Of a DNA stretch of 64,000 bases, positions 10,018-21,223 are shown in pieces. The translations under genes were made by a program, and so were the position numbers. The first letter of the stretch is position 1; each line of letters begins with the position of its first letter. This stretch comes from Aquimonas voraii (GTDB lineage: Bacteria; Pseudomonadota; Gammaproteobacteria; Xanthomonadales; Xanthomonadaceae): the NCBI RefSeq assembly GCF_900101825.1, contig NZ_FNAG01000003.1, forward strand, positions 232,210 through 296,209, in the 5' to 3' direction. The notes under the pieces are model-generated. The model was not told the origin of the DNA and did not search any database. It was given only the letters and a program-made list of their open reading frames with translations.

Positions 10018-11348
10018 TGCCGCTGCGTCGCCGCCGTCGCTCGCTCGCCGGCCGTCTGCTGCTGGCTCTGGCCGGGCTGATGGCCTTGGCAGCCACGCTC
10101 TCCGCCGTGCTGGTCGACTACCTGCGCAGCCCTGTGCTGGCCGTGTGCGCGGCCCTGCTGGTCTGCCTGCCGCTGGCCCTGCTGGCGGCGCGGCGCGTGC
10201 TGCGGCCGATCCTGTCGCTGTTCCGCGCCCTGGGGGGTACGGTCAGCGGCTACCGGGACGGTGACTTCAGTTCTGGCATCGCCTGGGACGCGGACGATGA
10301 GCTTGGCGATCTCGTGCGGGCCCACAACGAGCTCGGCAGCGTGCTGCGCGAGCAGCGCCAGGGTCTGGTCCAGCGCGAGCTGCTGCTCGACACGATGCTG
10401 CAGAACACGCCGGTGGCGACTCTGCTGGCGGACGCGCAGGGCTTCCTGGTCTACGCCAACATCGCGGCGCGGCGGCTCTTGAACGGTGGCCGCCGCCTGC
10501 AGGGGCTGACACTCGAAGCGGCGCTTGACGGTCAGCCCAGCAGCCTGCGCGAAGCCGTCGAGACCGGCCGCGACGGCCTCGTCGGCCTCGGCGAGCGCGA
10601 GGACGACGACACCTGGCATCTGGCCCAGCGCGAATTCCGCCTCAACGGCCGCGCGCATCGCCTGCTGCTGATGCGGCCGCTGACCCAGGAACTGCGCCGC
10701 GCTGAAGTGCGCACCTGGAAGAAGGTCATCCGGGTCATCAGCCACGAACTCAACAACTCGCTGGCGCCGATCGCCTCTTTGGCGCACTCCGGCGCCGAGC
10801 TCAACCGTCGCGGACAGCACGAGCGCCTGGGCCCGGTGTTCGAGACCATCGAAGAGCGTGCGCGGCACCTCAACGAGTTCATCCGCGGCTACGCGCGCTT
10901 CGCCAAGCTGCCGAATCCGCAGATCGAGACGGTCGAACTTGCGCCCTTCCTGCAGCGCTTGAGTGCCGAGCGCAGCTTTGGCCTGGCTGCGCCACCACCG
11001 CAGCACGCGCGGTTTGATCCGGCGCAGATGAGCCAGGCCTTGCTGAACCTGCTCAAGAACGCCCACGAGTCCGGCTCGCCACCGGAAGGTGTTGAGCTCG
11101 CAATCAGGGAGGAGGCCGGCGGGCTGCGCATAGAAGTGGCCGACCGCGGTCCCGGCATGAGCCCGCAGGTGCTGGAGCAGGCCCTGCTGCCCTTCTACTC
11201 GACCAAGCGCCATGGCACCGGGCTCGGCCTCGCGCTGGTGCGCGAAATCGTCGAGGCCCACGGCGGCCAGGTGCGGCTGGCCCTGCGCGAGGGGGGAGGG
11301 CTGTCGGTGGTGCTGCGGATTCCGCAGACGTTTGCCGCGTCTGCCTGA
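10017..11348 (+). CDS. Sensor histidine kinase, NtrB/NtrY-like
   Basis: A 443-residue kinase. Two membrane helices (about 11-33 and 38-60) enclose only a very short periplasmic loop. A HAMP-like linker, a PAS-type domain (about 120-215) and a dimerisation domain with VISHELNNSLAPI (His243) follow. The ATPase domain carries N box LLNLLKNAHES, G1 ADRGPG, F box PFYSTK and G2 GTGLGLAL. The HELNNSL form of the H box is typical of kinases paired with NtrC-type regulators. The tiny periplasmic loop suggests sensing within the membrane or cytoplasm. It starts within the stop codon of the regulator. Confidence 0.9.
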
Positions 11349-11358
11349 GCCCGCGACA

Positions 11359-11390
11359 TTGCGCGCACGAGGTGGGGGCTTCGCGCAATA
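11359..11390. terminator. Inverted repeat after the kinase gene, possible terminator
   Basis: ATTGCGCG at 11359-11366 pairs with CGCGCAAT at 11383-11390 just after the kinase stop. There is no T tract, so intrinsic termination is uncertain. The rest of the 338-base gap up to atpI holds only the promoter listed next. Confidence 0.3.
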
Positions 11391-11602
11391 GCGCTGTGCG
11401 CAGGCCCTGCGACGAGGCGGCAAGCTGCGGCTGACACCCCGCCAGGCATGGCGGTGGGGGACGCCTGATCACCGGGTTAGGCGCTGCAGCAAGGGGCAGC
11501 GCCAAGGGCTGGCGGCCGAGATGGCGCGGCCGCGCCGACAATTCCGAAGCCCTTCATCGGAGTTTTCGGGCTCCAGTTCCGACTTTGTCGACCTTGGCCG
11601 AG

Positions 11603-11632
11603 TTGTCCGGGATTTTTTCGCACTGCTATACT
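11603..11632 (+). promoter_or_regulatory. Sigma-70 promoter of the atp operon
   Basis: TTGTCC at 11603-11608 and TATACT at 11627-11632 are separated by 18 bases, in a locally AT-rich stretch 55 bases before the atpI start. It is the best promoter candidate in the gap before the ATP synthase operon. Confidence 0.65.
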
Positions 11633-11686
11633 TCGCCGGCTTTGGTCGGCCGTCCGTGCCGATCTTCACGCAGACAGGTTGCAACC

Positions 11687-12079
11687 GTGACTTCACCCCT
11701 GGCCTCCGGCCGACGTCTGGCACGGCGCTGTGCGCTGGCCCAGCTGGTCATGGCAGGTGTGCTGTCGCTCGCCTTCCTGCTGGTCTCCCCGCTTGCGGCG
11801 GTGGCCGCAGGTCTCGGGTCGGCGGTACTCGGGGTCGGCACCTTGCTGCTGGGCTGGCGCGCCTTTCCCGGCCGCGCGCCCAGCGCCAGCGAGGCGCTTG
11901 GCGGTCTGGTGGCCGGTCTGGTGGGCAAGATTCTGCTGGTGGGATTCGTCCTGCTGCTGGGCCTTGGGTTGTGGCGACTTCCGCCGCTCCCCCTGCTGCT
12001 CGGCGTGTTTGTCGGCCTGGTGACCTTCGCGGTCGCCGCCGCCATCCCCGCCTCGAGCGCTGGCCCGCAACGCGGCTAG
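11687..12079 (+). CDS. atpI: ATP synthase subunit I (AtpI)
   Basis: A 130-residue hydrophobic protein with four predicted membrane segments, at the standard first position of the atp operon. AtpI proteins help assemble the c-ring and are poorly conserved, so position and topology carry most of the weight. GTG 11687 is preferred because it begins just before the first hydrophobic helix (CALAQLVMAGVLSLAFLL); the frame is open from 11585 but that part overlaps the promoter. Confidence 0.75.
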   Translation: MTSPLASGRRLARRCALAQLVMAGVLSLAFLLVSPLAAVAAGLGSAVLGVGTLLLGWRAFPGRAPSASEALGGLVAGLVGKILLVGFVLLLGLGLWRLPPLPLLLGVFVGLVTFAVAAAIPASSAGPQRG

Positions 12080-12143
12080 CGACACCGGCGGTCCGGGCTC
12101 CCCGGACCACTCAAAGCATTCAAACGTTTCGGGATGCATCGCA

Positions 12144-12941
12144 ATGGCGGCTGAAGGCGCACAGACCCCTACGACCTACATCCAGCACCACCTGAAGAAC
12201 CTCACGGTTCAGATTCAGGAGGGTGGTTTCTGGACGCTGCACCTCGACACCTTCATCACCGCGGTCCTCATGGGACTGTTCGGCGTGTTCGTGATGTGGC
12301 TGGCAACGCGCAAGGCGACCGCCGGCGTGCCTGGCAAGTGGCAGGCCTTCGTCGAGATCGTGCTTGAGTTCATCGACAAGCAGGCCAAGGACGCCTACCA
12401 CGGCAGCAGCCGCCTGGTGACGCCGATCGCCATCACGCTGTTCGTGTGGATCCTGTTGATGAACCTGCTGAAGATGATCCCGGCAGACTTCATCGCCCTG
12501 CCCCTGCATGCCATGGGTGTCGAATACTGGAAGCCGGTGCCGACCGCGGACGTCAATGCGACCCTCGGCATGTCGATCAGCGTGTTCTTCCTGATGATCT
12601 TCTTCGCCCTGCGTGCGAAGGGCGTCGGCGGCTTCGTGAAGGAGCTGTTCGTCGCGCCTTTCGGTCCCTGGATGTTCCCGGCCAACCTGCTGCTCAACGC
12701 GGTCGAGCTGCTCAGCAAGCCGGTGTCCTTGGCGATGCGACTGTTCGGCAACATGTACGGCGGCGAGATCGTATTCCTGCTGATCTGGGTGCTCGGCAGC
12801 GCCGGTCTTGCGGGCGCCGTTGCCGGCGGCGTGTTCGGCCTCGGCTGGATGCTGTTCCACATTCTGGTGATCCCGCTGCAGGCCTTCATCTTCATGATGC
12901 TGTCAGTGGTCTACCTGAGCCTCATGGAAGAGCACCACTAA
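12144..12941 (+). CDS. atpB: ATP synthase Fo subunit a
   Basis: A 265-residue membrane protein of the usual length. It contains the essential arginine in the signature LAMRLFGNMYGGE (about 196-208) in the penultimate helix region, which lines the proton path against the c-ring. The C-terminus ends in the conserved helix PLQAFIFMMLSVVYLSLMEEHH. It lies 64 bases after atpI and 99 bases before atpE. It forms the proton half-channels in the inner membrane. Confidence 0.97.
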   Translation: MAAEGAQTPTTYIQHHLKNLTVQIQEGGFWTLHLDTFITAVLMGLFGVFVMWLATRKATAGVPGKWQAFVEIVLEFIDKQAKDAYHGSSRLVTPIAITLFVWILLMNLLKMIPADFIALPLHAMGVEYWKPVPTADVNATLGMSISVFFLMIFFALRAKGVGGFVKELFVAPFGPWMFPANLLLNAVELLSKPVSLAMRLFGNMYGGEIVFLLIWVLGSAGLAGAVAGGVFGLGWMLFHILVIPLQAFIFMMLSVVYLSLMEEHH

Positions 12942-13319
<378 letters not shown>

Positions 13320-13420
13320 TCCGGAGTGTGTCGCGCGCCGCCGCCTCTGCGGTCGGCGCGTGAAGCACGCGGTTCGTCCCGGGCGCAGGCCCGGGGCTCA
13401 CTCCACCGGAAGAGCACGCC

Positions 13421-13891
13421 ATGAATATCGGTTTCACCCTCATCGCCCAGGCGCTGGCCTTCGCCGGCCTGATCTGGATCGTCGCGACCAAGATCTGGCC
13501 GCCGCTCCTGCAGGCCATCGAAGAGCGCCAGAAGAAGATCGCCGAAGGCCTCGCTGCTGCCGAACGCAGCCAGCGTGACCTGGTGCAGGCCGAGTCGCGC
13601 GTCAACGACCTGCTGAAGGAAGCCCGCGGCAAGGCCAACGAGATCATCGAGCAGGCCCACGCCCGCGCGAACCAGATCGTCGACAAGGCCAAGACCGACG
13701 CCGTCGCCGAAGCCGAGCGCCAGCTCGCCGCGGCCCAGGCGGAAATCGCCGCGGCCTCGCACCGTGCCCGCGAGGAACTGCGTCAGCAGGTCGCCGCGCT
13801 GGCCGTGGCGGGCGCGGAGAAGGTTCTGCGCCGCGAGATCAATGCTGACGCCCACAAGGCCCTGCTCTCCGAGCTGGCGGCTGAGATCTGA
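13421..13891 (+). CDS. atpF: ATP synthase Fo subunit b
   Basis: A 156-residue peripheral-stalk subunit. An N-terminal membrane helix (about 5-25) is followed by a long, highly charged helix rich in Ala, Glu, Gln and Arg. The sequence [24 protein letters not shown] just after the membrane is the standard signature. Only one b gene is present, so the stalk is a b homodimer. It ends 2 bases before atpH. Confidence 0.96.
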   Translation: MNIGFTLIAQALAFAGLIWIVATKIWPPLLQAIEERQKKIAEGLAAAERSQRDLVQAESRVNDLLKEARGKANEIIEQAHARANQIVDKAKTDAVAEAERQLAAAQAEIAAASHRAREELRQQVAALAVAGAEKVLRREINADAHKALLSELAAEI

Positions 13892-13893
13892 GC

Positions 13894-14421
13894 ATGAGCA
13901 GCGCAGCCACTCTCGCTCGTCCCTACGCCCGTGCCGCCTTCCAGGTGGCGCGTGGTCAGCAGGCGCTGCCGGCCTGGTCGTCCGCTCTGGCCTTCGGGGC
14001 CCATGCCGCCGCCACGCCGGCCGTCGCCGCCCTGTTTGGGCATCCGCACGTGCAGGCCGACGCGCTGGTTGAGCTGCTGAAGTCGCCCTCGGCCAGCGAG
14101 GAGCAGTCGCGCTTCCTGGCCGTATTGGCAGAGAACGGTCGTCTCTCCCTGCTGCCCGAGATCGCCGCCCAGTTCGAAGTGCTGCGCGCCGAGGCCGAGC
14201 GCGTGGTGCCGGTGCAGGTGCGTTCGGCGGCGGCACTGTCCGAAGCGGAGATCGAGGCCCTGAAGAACTCGCTGAAGAAGCGCTTCGGCGCCGAGGTCAG
14301 CATGGGCTTCGAGGTCGATGCCGAGTTGATCGGCGGCGCGGTGATCAACGCGGGTGACATCGTCATCGACGGTTCGGTCCGCGGCAAGTTGAAGCGTATG
14401 GAGCGCGCGCTGGCGTCCTGA
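13894..14421 (+). CDS. atpH: ATP synthase F1 subunit delta
   Basis: A 175-residue protein that links the b stalk to the top of the alpha/beta hexamer. The N-terminal [15 protein letters not shown] motif and the C-terminal [22 protein letters not shown] segment are diagnostic. The start is 2 bases after the atpF stop, indicating translational coupling. The 256-base gap that follows before atpA is unusually long for this operon; I see no gene in it. Confidence 0.95.
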   Translation: MSSAATLARPYARAAFQVARGQQALPAWSSALAFGAHAAATPAVAALFGHPHVQADALVELLKSPSASEEQSRFLAVLAENGRLSLLPEIAAQFEVLRAEAERVVPVQVRSAAALSEAEIEALKNSLKKRFGAEVSMGFEVDAELIGGAVINAGDIVIDGSVRGKLKRMERALAS

Positions 14422-14677
14422 CGCCAGCCGCGCTGTCTTGTTTTCCGACGGGCCGCCTCGCGCGGTTCGTCCTCCGCGGAGGGCACGAGGCCCTCCGGGC
14501 GCAGGGATGTGCCGGTTCGCGGCGATCGATGCAGGTCGTCGGCGGACACGGAACGCAGGCATCAAAGTGGGCTCGCGCGCGCGTCGTGCAACGACGCTGG
14601 CAGATGCAGCCCTCAAGGCGTCACGGCGTTCCCGTCCGGCACCCCATCCACGTATTCGAAATCTCCAGGGATCTCCC

Positions 14678-16225
14678 ATGCAGAGCCAGCTCAACCCCTC
14701 CGAAATCAGCGAACTGATCCGCGGCCGCATCGAGAAGGTCAAGCTCGCTGCCGAAGCGCGCAACGAAGGCACCGTGACCTCGGTGGCCGACGGCATCGTG
14801 CGCATCCACGGCCTGGTCGACGTGATGTCCGGCGAAATGATCGAGCTGCCGGGCAACACCTACGCGCTGGCGCTGAACCTCGAGCGCGACTCGGTCGGCG
14901 CCGTGGTCCTGGGTGACTACGAGCACATCAGCGAGGGCGACACGGTCAAGACCACCGGGCGCATTCTTGAAGTGCCGGTCGGCGAAGCCCTGCTGGGCCG
15001 CGTGGTCGACGCGCTGGGCAATCCCATCGACGGCAAGGGCCCGATCGCGGCCAGCGAAAGCGCCCCGATCGAGAAGGTTGCGCCCGGCGTGATCTGGCGC
15101 AAGTCGGTCGACCAGCCGGTGCAGACCGGCTACAAGTCGGTCGACGCCATGATCCCGGTCGGCCGTGGCCAGCGCGAGCTGATCATCGGTGACCGCCAGA
15201 CCGGCAAGACCGCGCTGGCGATCGACGCGATCATCAACCAGAAGGGCACCGGCGTTAAGTGCATTTACGTGGCGATCGGCCAGAAGGCCTCCTCGATCGC
15301 CAACGTCGTGCGCAAGCTGGAAGAGTACGGCGCGCTGGCCCACACCATCGTGGTCGCCGCCACCGCGTCGGAGTCCGCCGCGATGCAGTTCATCGCCCCG
15401 TACTCCGGCTGCTCGATGGGCGAGTACTTCCGCGACAACGGCGAAGACGCGCTGATCATCTACGACGACCTGTCCAAGCAGGCCGTGGCCTACCGCCAGG
15501 TGTCCCTGCTGCTGCGCCGCCCGCCGGGCCGCGAAGCCTATCCGGGTGACGTGTTCTATCTCCACTCGCGCCTGCTCGAGCGCGCCGCGCGCGTCAACGA
15601 GGAATACGTCGAGAAGCACACCAACGGTCGCGTCAAGGGCAAGACCGGTTCGCTGACCGCGCTGCCGATCATCGAGACCCAGGCGGGCGACGTCTCCGCC
15701 TTCGTGCCGACCAACGTGATCTCGATCACCGACGGCCAGATCTTCCTGGAAACCGACCTGTTCAACGCCGGCATCCGCCCGGCCGTGAACGCCGGTATCT
15801 CGGTGTCGCGCGTCGGTGGTGCCGCCCAGACCAAGATCATCAAGAAGCTCGGCGGCGGTATCCGCCTTTCGCTGGCGCAGTTCCGCGAGCTGGCGGCCTT
15901 CGCGCAGTTCGCTTCCGACCTCGACGAGACCACCCGCAAGCAGCTGGAGCGCGGTCAGCGCGTCACCGAGCTGATGAAGCAGAAGCAGTACTCGCCGCTG
16001 TCGATCGCGCAGATGGCGCTGTCGCTGTACGCCGTCGACAACGGCTACATGGACGATCTGCCGCTCAACAAGATCGGTGCCTTCGAAGCCGGCCTGCACG
16101 CGCACTTCGCCAACACCCAGGGCGAGTTGATGGCCAAGATCGTCGAGACCGGCGACTGGAACAAGGACATCGAAGGCGCCTTCAAGAAGGGCATCAGCGA
16201 GTTCAAGTCCACCGGGACGTGGTGA
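14678..16225 (+). CDS. atpA: ATP synthase F1 subunit alpha
   Basis: A 515-residue subunit of normal length. It has the P-loop GDRQTGKT (about 170-177), the signature [17 protein letters not shown] and the arginine finger region that completes the beta-subunit catalytic site. ATG 14678 gives the standard N-terminus [19 protein letters not shown]; the frame is open upstream to 14438 through non-coding sequence. It should form the alpha3beta3 hexamer with AtpD. A repeat element lies directly downstream. Confidence 0.97.
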   Translation: MQSQLNPSEISELIRGRIEKVKLAAEARNEGTVTSVADGIVRIHGLVDVMSGEMIELPGNTYALALNLERDSVGAVVLGDYEHISEGDTVKTTGRILEVPVGEALLGRVVDALGNPIDGKGPIAASESAPIEKVAPGVIWRKSVDQPVQTGYKSVDAMIPVGRGQRELIIGDRQTGKTALAIDAIINQKGTGVKCIYVAIGQKASSIANVVRKLEEYGALAHTIVVAATASESAAMQFIAPYSGCSMGEYFRDNGEDALIIYDDLSKQAVAYRQVSLLLRRPPGREAYPGDVFYLHSRLLERAARVNEEYVEKHTNGRVKGKTGSLTALPIIETQAGDVSAFVPTNVISITDGQIFLETDLFNAGIRPAVNAGISVSRVGGAAQTKIIKKLGGGIRLSLAQFRELAAFAQFASDLDETTRKQLERGQRVTELMKQKQYSPLSIAQMALSLYAVDNGYMDDLPLNKIGAFEAGLHAHFANTQGELMAKIVETGDWNKDIEGAFKKGISEFKSTGTW

Positions 16226-16229
16226 TGTA

Positions 16230-16317
16230 GCCGGGATTCGGGAGTGGGGATTCGGGATTCGCAACAGCGACCTGGCGCCCGGCTTACGAATCCCGAATCC
16301 CCAATCCCCAATCCCGC
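16230..16317 (+). repeat. GGGATT-type repeat between atpA and atpG (copy 3)
   Basis: The G-rich arm at 16230-16261 and the C-rich arm at about 16287-16316 enclose a core of roughly 25 bases. It fills most of the 117-base gap between atpA and atpG, so it must be transcribed in the operon mRNA. Confidence 0.92.
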
Positions 16318-16342
16318 GTAGCGAGCAAAGCGAGCGAAGCAC

Positions 16343-17206
16343 ATGGCAGGCGGCCGCGAAATCAAGTCCAAGATCAAGTCGGTGCAGAACACCCGCAAGG
16401 TGACCCGCGCACTGGAGATGGTCTCGGCATCCAAGATCCGTAAAGCCCAGGACCGCATGAAGGCCTCGCGCCCCTATGCGCGCCTGATGAAGCAGGTGAT
16501 CGGCCACATCGCCCGCGCCAACACCGACTACGTGCACCCCTACATGGCGGCGCGCAACACGGTGAAGCGGGTGGGCTACATCGTCGTGTCCACCGACCGC
16601 GGCCTCTGCGGCGGCCTGAACTCGAACCTGTTCCGCAAGCTGCTCGGCGAGATCCGCGAGCATCAGCAGCAGGGCGTCGAGGTTGATGTCGTTGCGATCG
16701 GCCAGAAGGCCAACGCCTTCTTCCGTCGGCTGAAGGTCAACATGGTGGCCTCGGTCACCCACCTCGGCGAGAAGCCGCAGGTCGAGCAGCTGATCGGCGT
16801 GATCCGGGTGATGCTGGACGCCTACGAGGCGGGCACGGTCGATCGCGTCAAGCTGGCCTACAACGACTTCATCAACACGATGACCCAGCGTCCGACCGTC
16901 GACCAGCTGCTGCCGCTGCCGCCGGCCGAGGAAATGTCGCAGAGCCACGACTGGGACTACATCTACGAGCCCGATGCACCGAGCGTGCTGAACGACGTGC
17001 TGACCCGCTACGTCGAGTCGCTGGTCTACCAGGCGGTGCTCGAGAACCTTGCATCGGAGCATGCGGCGCGCATGGTCGCGATGAAGTCGGCCTCGGACAA
17101 CGCCAGCAAGCTGATCGATACGCTGAACCTGATCTACAACAAGGCCCGCCAGGCCGCGATCACCCAGGAGATCTCGGAGATCGTGGGCGGCGCGGCGGCG
17201 GTTTAA
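16343..17206 (+). CDS. atpG: ATP synthase F1 subunit gamma
   Basis: A 287-residue rotor subunit. The N-terminal helix [25 protein letters not shown] and the C-terminal helix ending [19 protein letters not shown] are the two strands of the central shaft and are well conserved. The Rossmann-like middle part contains [11 protein letters not shown]. It is present in one copy per enzyme. It is flanked on both sides by GGGATT repeats. Confidence 0.97.
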   Translation: MAGGREIKSKIKSVQNTRKVTRALEMVSASKIRKAQDRMKASRPYARLMKQVIGHIARANTDYVHPYMAARNTVKRVGYIVVSTDRGLCGGLNSNLFRKLLGEIREHQQQGVEVDVVAIGQKANAFFRRLKVNMVASVTHLGEKPQVEQLIGVIRVMLDAYEAGTVDRVKLAYNDFINTMTQRPTVDQLLPLPPAEEMSQSHDWDYIYEPDAPSVLNDVLTRYVESLVYQAVLENLASEHAARMVAMKSASDNASKLIDTLNLIYNKARQAAITQEISEIVGGAAAV

Positions 17207-17211
17207 GAGCA

Positions 17212-17240
17212 CGGGATTCGGGATTGGGGATTCGGGATCG
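17212..17240 (+). repeat. GGGATT-type repeat, single arm, between atpG and atpD (copy 4)
   Basis: Only the G-rich arm (GGGATTC, GGGATT, GGGGATTC, GGGAT) is present. No complementary C-rich arm is found in the remaining 84 bases before atpD, so this copy is a half element. Confidence 0.85.
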
Positions 17241-17264
17241 ACCAGCGCGGCAACACGCAGCTAG

Positions 17265-18713
<1,449 letters not shown>

Positions 18714-18726
18714 GGCCGCAACCGAC

Positions 18727-18827
18727 CGGGATTCGGGATTCGGGATTCGGGATTCGGAACAGCGCGGAGCGAAAGCTCGCCTCGTTCGGCTCTTACGAAT
18801 CCCGAATCCCGAATCCCCAATCCCGAG
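18727..18827 (+). repeat. GGGATT-type repeat between atpD and atpC (copy 5)
   Basis: Four GGGATTC units at 18727-18757 face AATCCC units at about 18797-18827, with a core of about 40 bases. It occupies most of the 132-base atpD-atpC gap. Confidence 0.92.
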
Positions 18828-18845
18828 TTCAGCGAGAGAGCACCA

Positions 18846-19268
18846 ATGAGCACCATCCGTTGCGACATCGTCAGTGCCGAGGAGGAGATCTACTCCGGCC
18901 CGGTCTCCATGGTGGTCGCCACCGGCGAAATGGGTGAGCTCGGCATCGCGCCCAAGCACGCGCCGCTCATCACCCGCCTGAAGGCCGGTCAGGTCCGCGT
19001 GATCCTGCCGAACGGCGAAGAGCAGCTGTTCTACGTCTCCGGCGGGATCCTGGAGGTGCAGCCGCAGGTCGTGACCGTGCTGACCGACACCGCCATCCGC
19101 GGCAAGGACCTCGACGAAGCCGCGGCCAAGAAGGCCAAGGAAGAAGCCGAGCGCATCCTCGCCAACCGCAGCGAAGCCATGGAAGTCGCCGAAGCCCAGG
19201 CCCAGCTGGCCCAGGCGATCGCCCAGCTGCAGGCGCTGGAGCGGCTGCGCAAGAACCTCAAGCACTGA
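18846..19268 (+). CDS. atpC: ATP synthase F1 subunit epsilon
   Basis: A 140-residue subunit. The N-terminal beta-sandwich contains [19 protein letters not shown] and the [12 protein letters not shown] segment. The C-terminal helical hairpin, rich in Ala, Glu, Gln and Lys, can inhibit the motor in bacterial enzymes. It is the last gene of the operon and is followed by a terminator at 19301. The start is preceded by GAGAGAGCACC, a reasonable ribosome-binding site just after the repeat. Confidence 0.96.
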   Translation: MSTIRCDIVSAEEEIYSGPVSMVVATGEMGELGIAPKHAPLITRLKAGQVRVILPNGEEQLFYVSGGILEVQPQVVTVLTDTAIRGKDLDEAAAKKAKEEAERILANRSEAMEVAEAQAQLAQAIAQLQALERLRKNLKH

Positions 19269-19300
19269 CGCCGACGCGAAAGTGTCGAGCGGCAAGCAAG

Positions 19301-19330
19301 CGCCGGCCTTTGGGTCGGCGTTTTGCTTTC
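19301..19330 (+). terminator. Intrinsic terminator of the atp operon
   Basis: GCCGGCC and GGGTCGGC form a stem with a short T-rich loop, followed by GTTTTGCTTTC. It starts 33 bases after the atpC stop. Confidence 0.8.
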
Positions 19331-19334
19331 AGGA

Positions 19335-19477
19335 GCCGGGATTCGGGATTCGGGATTCGGGATTCGCGGCAGTGTCGCGCGGAGTCAGCGCCTTCCTTCG
19401 CGTAGCGGCGCGAGAGGGTCCCATGGGGCCAAACGCTTGCCTGGGGCGAATCCCCAATCCCGAATCCCCAATCCCAG
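19335..19477. repeat. GGGATT-type repeat between atpC and the lrp-like gene (copy 6)
   Basis: The G-rich arm at 19335-19366 and the C-rich arm at 19448-19476 are separated by about 80 bases. The right arm ends 2 bases before the stop codon of the convergent regulator gene, so it is part of the 3' region of both transcripts. Confidence 0.9.
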
Positions 19478-19478
19478 C

Positions 19479-19946
19479 CTAAAGCGGCAAGCCCTGATCC
19501 GCCTTCACCGTCTTCAGCACGAAGCTGGTATTGACGTCCGCCACCGCCGACGAGGCCAGCAGGGTGTCGAGCAGGAAACGGGAGAAGTGGGCGAGGTCGG
19601 TGACGACCACCTGGATCATGTAGTCGGTGTCGCCGGACAGGGCGTAGCAGGCGACGACCTCGGGCCAGTGTTTGACGTCTTCGCCGAAGCGGCGCACGGC
19701 GTCGCCGTCGTGGTGGCGCAGCTGCAGGCGCACGAAGGCGGACAGGCCCAGCCCCAACGCGGGCGCGGACAGTACGGCGCGGTAGCCCGCGATGACGCCG
19801 GCGGTTTCCAGGCGCTGCACCCGGCGCAGGCAGGCAGAGGCGGAGAGGTTGATGCGCTCGGCGAGATCGGTGTTCGCGATGCGGCCCTCGGCCTGCAGGA
19901 TGGCGAGCAGGCGCAGGTCGGTGCGGTCGAGCTGGAGGTCTTCCAT
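19479..19946 (-). CDS. Lrp/AsnC family transcriptional regulator
   Basis: A 155-residue regulator. The N-terminal helix-turn-helix (about 6-50) has LDRTDLRLLAILQAEGRIANTDLAERINLSASACLRRVQRLE, typical of Lrp. A ligand-binding RAM domain follows (about 68-150). It is divergent from phenylalanine hydroxylase across 149 bases, so it probably controls aromatic amino-acid catabolism, with phenylalanine or a related amino acid as effector. That link is inferred from the gene order. An inverted repeat GCTTGC-N9-GCAAGC at 19989-20009 in the gap could be an operator. Confidence 0.85.
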   Translation of the reverse strand: MEDLQLDRTDLRLLAILQAEGRIANTDLAERINLSASACLRRVQRLETAGVIAGYRAVLSAPALGLGLSAFVRLQLRHHDGDAVRRFGEDVKHWPEVVACYALSGDTDYMIQVVVTDLAHFSRFLLDTLLASSAVADVNTSFVLKTVKADQGLPL

Positions 19947-19988
19947 TTCTTGCGTGGCTGGCGAGAACGAAGCTCGAAGATTGCGTCA

Positions 19989-20009
19989 GCTTGCCCCTGT
20001 TCAGCAAGC
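19989..20009. promoter_or_regulatory. Inverted repeat in the lrp-phhA divergent region
   Basis: GCTTGC at 19989-19994 and GCAAGC at 20004-20009 form a spaced dyad in the only regulatory region shared by the regulator and phhA. It is a candidate binding site, with no direct evidence. Confidence 0.3.
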
Positions 20010-20095
20010 ACGCACGCGAATTGCGCACTTGCGCCGATACAGTAAGGCACTCAGGAACGTGCCGAGCGAGCACGTCCGCCGTCCGGGAGGCCGCC

Positions 20096-20983
20096 ATGAA
20101 CACACCGCAACGCGTCGAGCACGCGATGACCGACAAGGGCTATGTGCCGCTCTACGCCACCGGCGTGGTGGAGCAGCCTTGGGACACCTACAGCGCCACC
20201 GACCACGCGGTCTGGGGCCTGCTCTACCGTCGCCAGCGCGCTCTGCTCCCGGGCTTGGCATGCACGGCATTTCTCGAGGCCCAGGACGCGATGGGCATGG
20301 GCGAAGACCAGATCCCGCGCTTCGATGAGCTCAACGCGATCCTCTCGCGCACGACCGGCTGGCGAATCATCGGTGTCGAGGGATTGCTGCCGGAGCTCGA
20401 CTTTTTCGATCACCTGGCCAACCGGCGTTTCCCGGTGACTTGGTGGATCCGCCGCCCGGACCAGATCGACTACATCGCCGAGCCGGACCTGTTCCACGAC
20501 CTGTTCGGTCACGTGCCGCTGCTGATGAACCCGGTGTTCGCCGACTACATGCAGGCCTATGGTCGCGGTGGCGTGCGTGCGCATGGCATCGGGCCGGAGG
20601 CGCTGGTGAACCTGACCCGCCTGTACTGGTACACGGTGGAGTTCGGCCTGATCCGCGAGGCGCAGGGCCTGCGCATCTACGGCGCCGGCATCGTCAGTTC
20701 CGCGGGTGAGTCGAAGTACAGCATCGAAAGCGAAGCGCCGAACCGCATCGGCTTCGATCTCAAGCGCATCATGCGCACGCGCTACCGCATCGATACCTAT
20801 CAGAAAACCTATTTCGTCATCGACGACTTCGAACAGCTGTTCGATGCCACCCGCCCCGATTTCGCACCGATCTATGCGGAACTGAAGCCGCTGGAGAGCT
20901 TCCCGGCGGGCAGCGTGCAGGCCGACGACCGGGTGATCACCCGCGGCACCGGCGAGGGCTGGCTGAGCGATGGCGACGTCTGA
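20096..20983 (+). CDS. phhA: Phenylalanine 4-monooxygenase (phenylalanine hydroxylase)
   Basis: A 295-residue pterin- and iron-dependent hydroxylase that converts phenylalanine to tyrosine. The iron ligands are visible as His134 and His139 in DLFHDLFGHVPLL and Glu182 in YWYTVEFGL. The C-terminus has the family SAGESKYSIES motif. Length fits bacterial monomeric enzymes without a regulatory ACT domain. ATG 20096 follows GGGAGG at the right distance. The pterin-recycling dehydratase usually found beside it (phhB) is not in this window. The stop codon lies inside a 10-base tandem repeat. Confidence 0.95.
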   Translation: MNTPQRVEHAMTDKGYVPLYATGVVEQPWDTYSATDHAVWGLLYRRQRALLPGLACTAFLEAQDAMGMGEDQIPRFDELNAILSRTTGWRIIGVEGLLPELDFFDHLANRRFPVTWWIRRPDQIDYIAEPDLFHDLFGHVPLLMNPVFADYMQAYGRGGVRAHGIGPEALVNLTRLYWYTVEFGLIREAQGLRIYGAGIVSSAGESKYSIESEAPNRIGFDLKRIMRTRYRIDTYQKTYFVIDDFEQLFDATRPDFAPIYAELKPLESFPAGSVQADDRVITRGTGEGWLSDGDV

Positions 20984-21020
20984 GAGCATCTGAGAGCATC
21001 TGAGAGCATCTGAGAGCCAT
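20979..21020 (+). repeat. 10-base tandem repeat at the phhA stop codon
   Basis: The unit TGAGAGCATC occurs three times without change from 20981 to 21010, and a fourth copy diverges at its end (TGAGAGCCAT). The first unit supplies the phhA stop codon, so changes in copy number would not alter the protein. Confidence 0.9.
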
Positions 21021-21188
21021 CCGCCCGCTGCGGCCGTCTCTGGACGCCCGTGGCGGCAGTGCGCGACGCGAAGTCCGCGGTCATTTGGCCCACCAGACGC
21101 TCTTGAATTCACGTGCCGCGCTTTGCCACGAACGCCCGGCGACGCTCTCGCTGGCGCTTCTGGGCTTCTCTCACGCCTGAACCCTGCA

Positions 21189-21215
21189 GCCGGGCCCGCC
21201 ATCGGCGGGCCCGGC
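21189..21215. terminator. Hairpin between phhA and the haem-c-motif gene
   Basis: A perfect 12-base stem, GCCGGGCCCGCC with GGCGGGCCCGGC, around an ATC loop. It lies 8 bases beyond the stop of the minus-strand gene at 21224. The T content on either side is low, with the best (GGCTTTC) on the plus side. Confidence 0.6.
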
Positions 21216-21223
21216 GGCTTTCG

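Noticed and set aside
12144..12941. Sodium-driven ATP synthase
   Set aside because: The c subunit lacks the extra polar residues of the sodium-binding type around its Asp.
14621..17212. An 863-codon open frame on the minus strand across atpA and atpG
   Set aside because: It is a shadow of well-conserved atp genes in a GC-rich genome. It has no recognisable family, and its composition (His/Asp/Val-rich) is typical of antisense frames.
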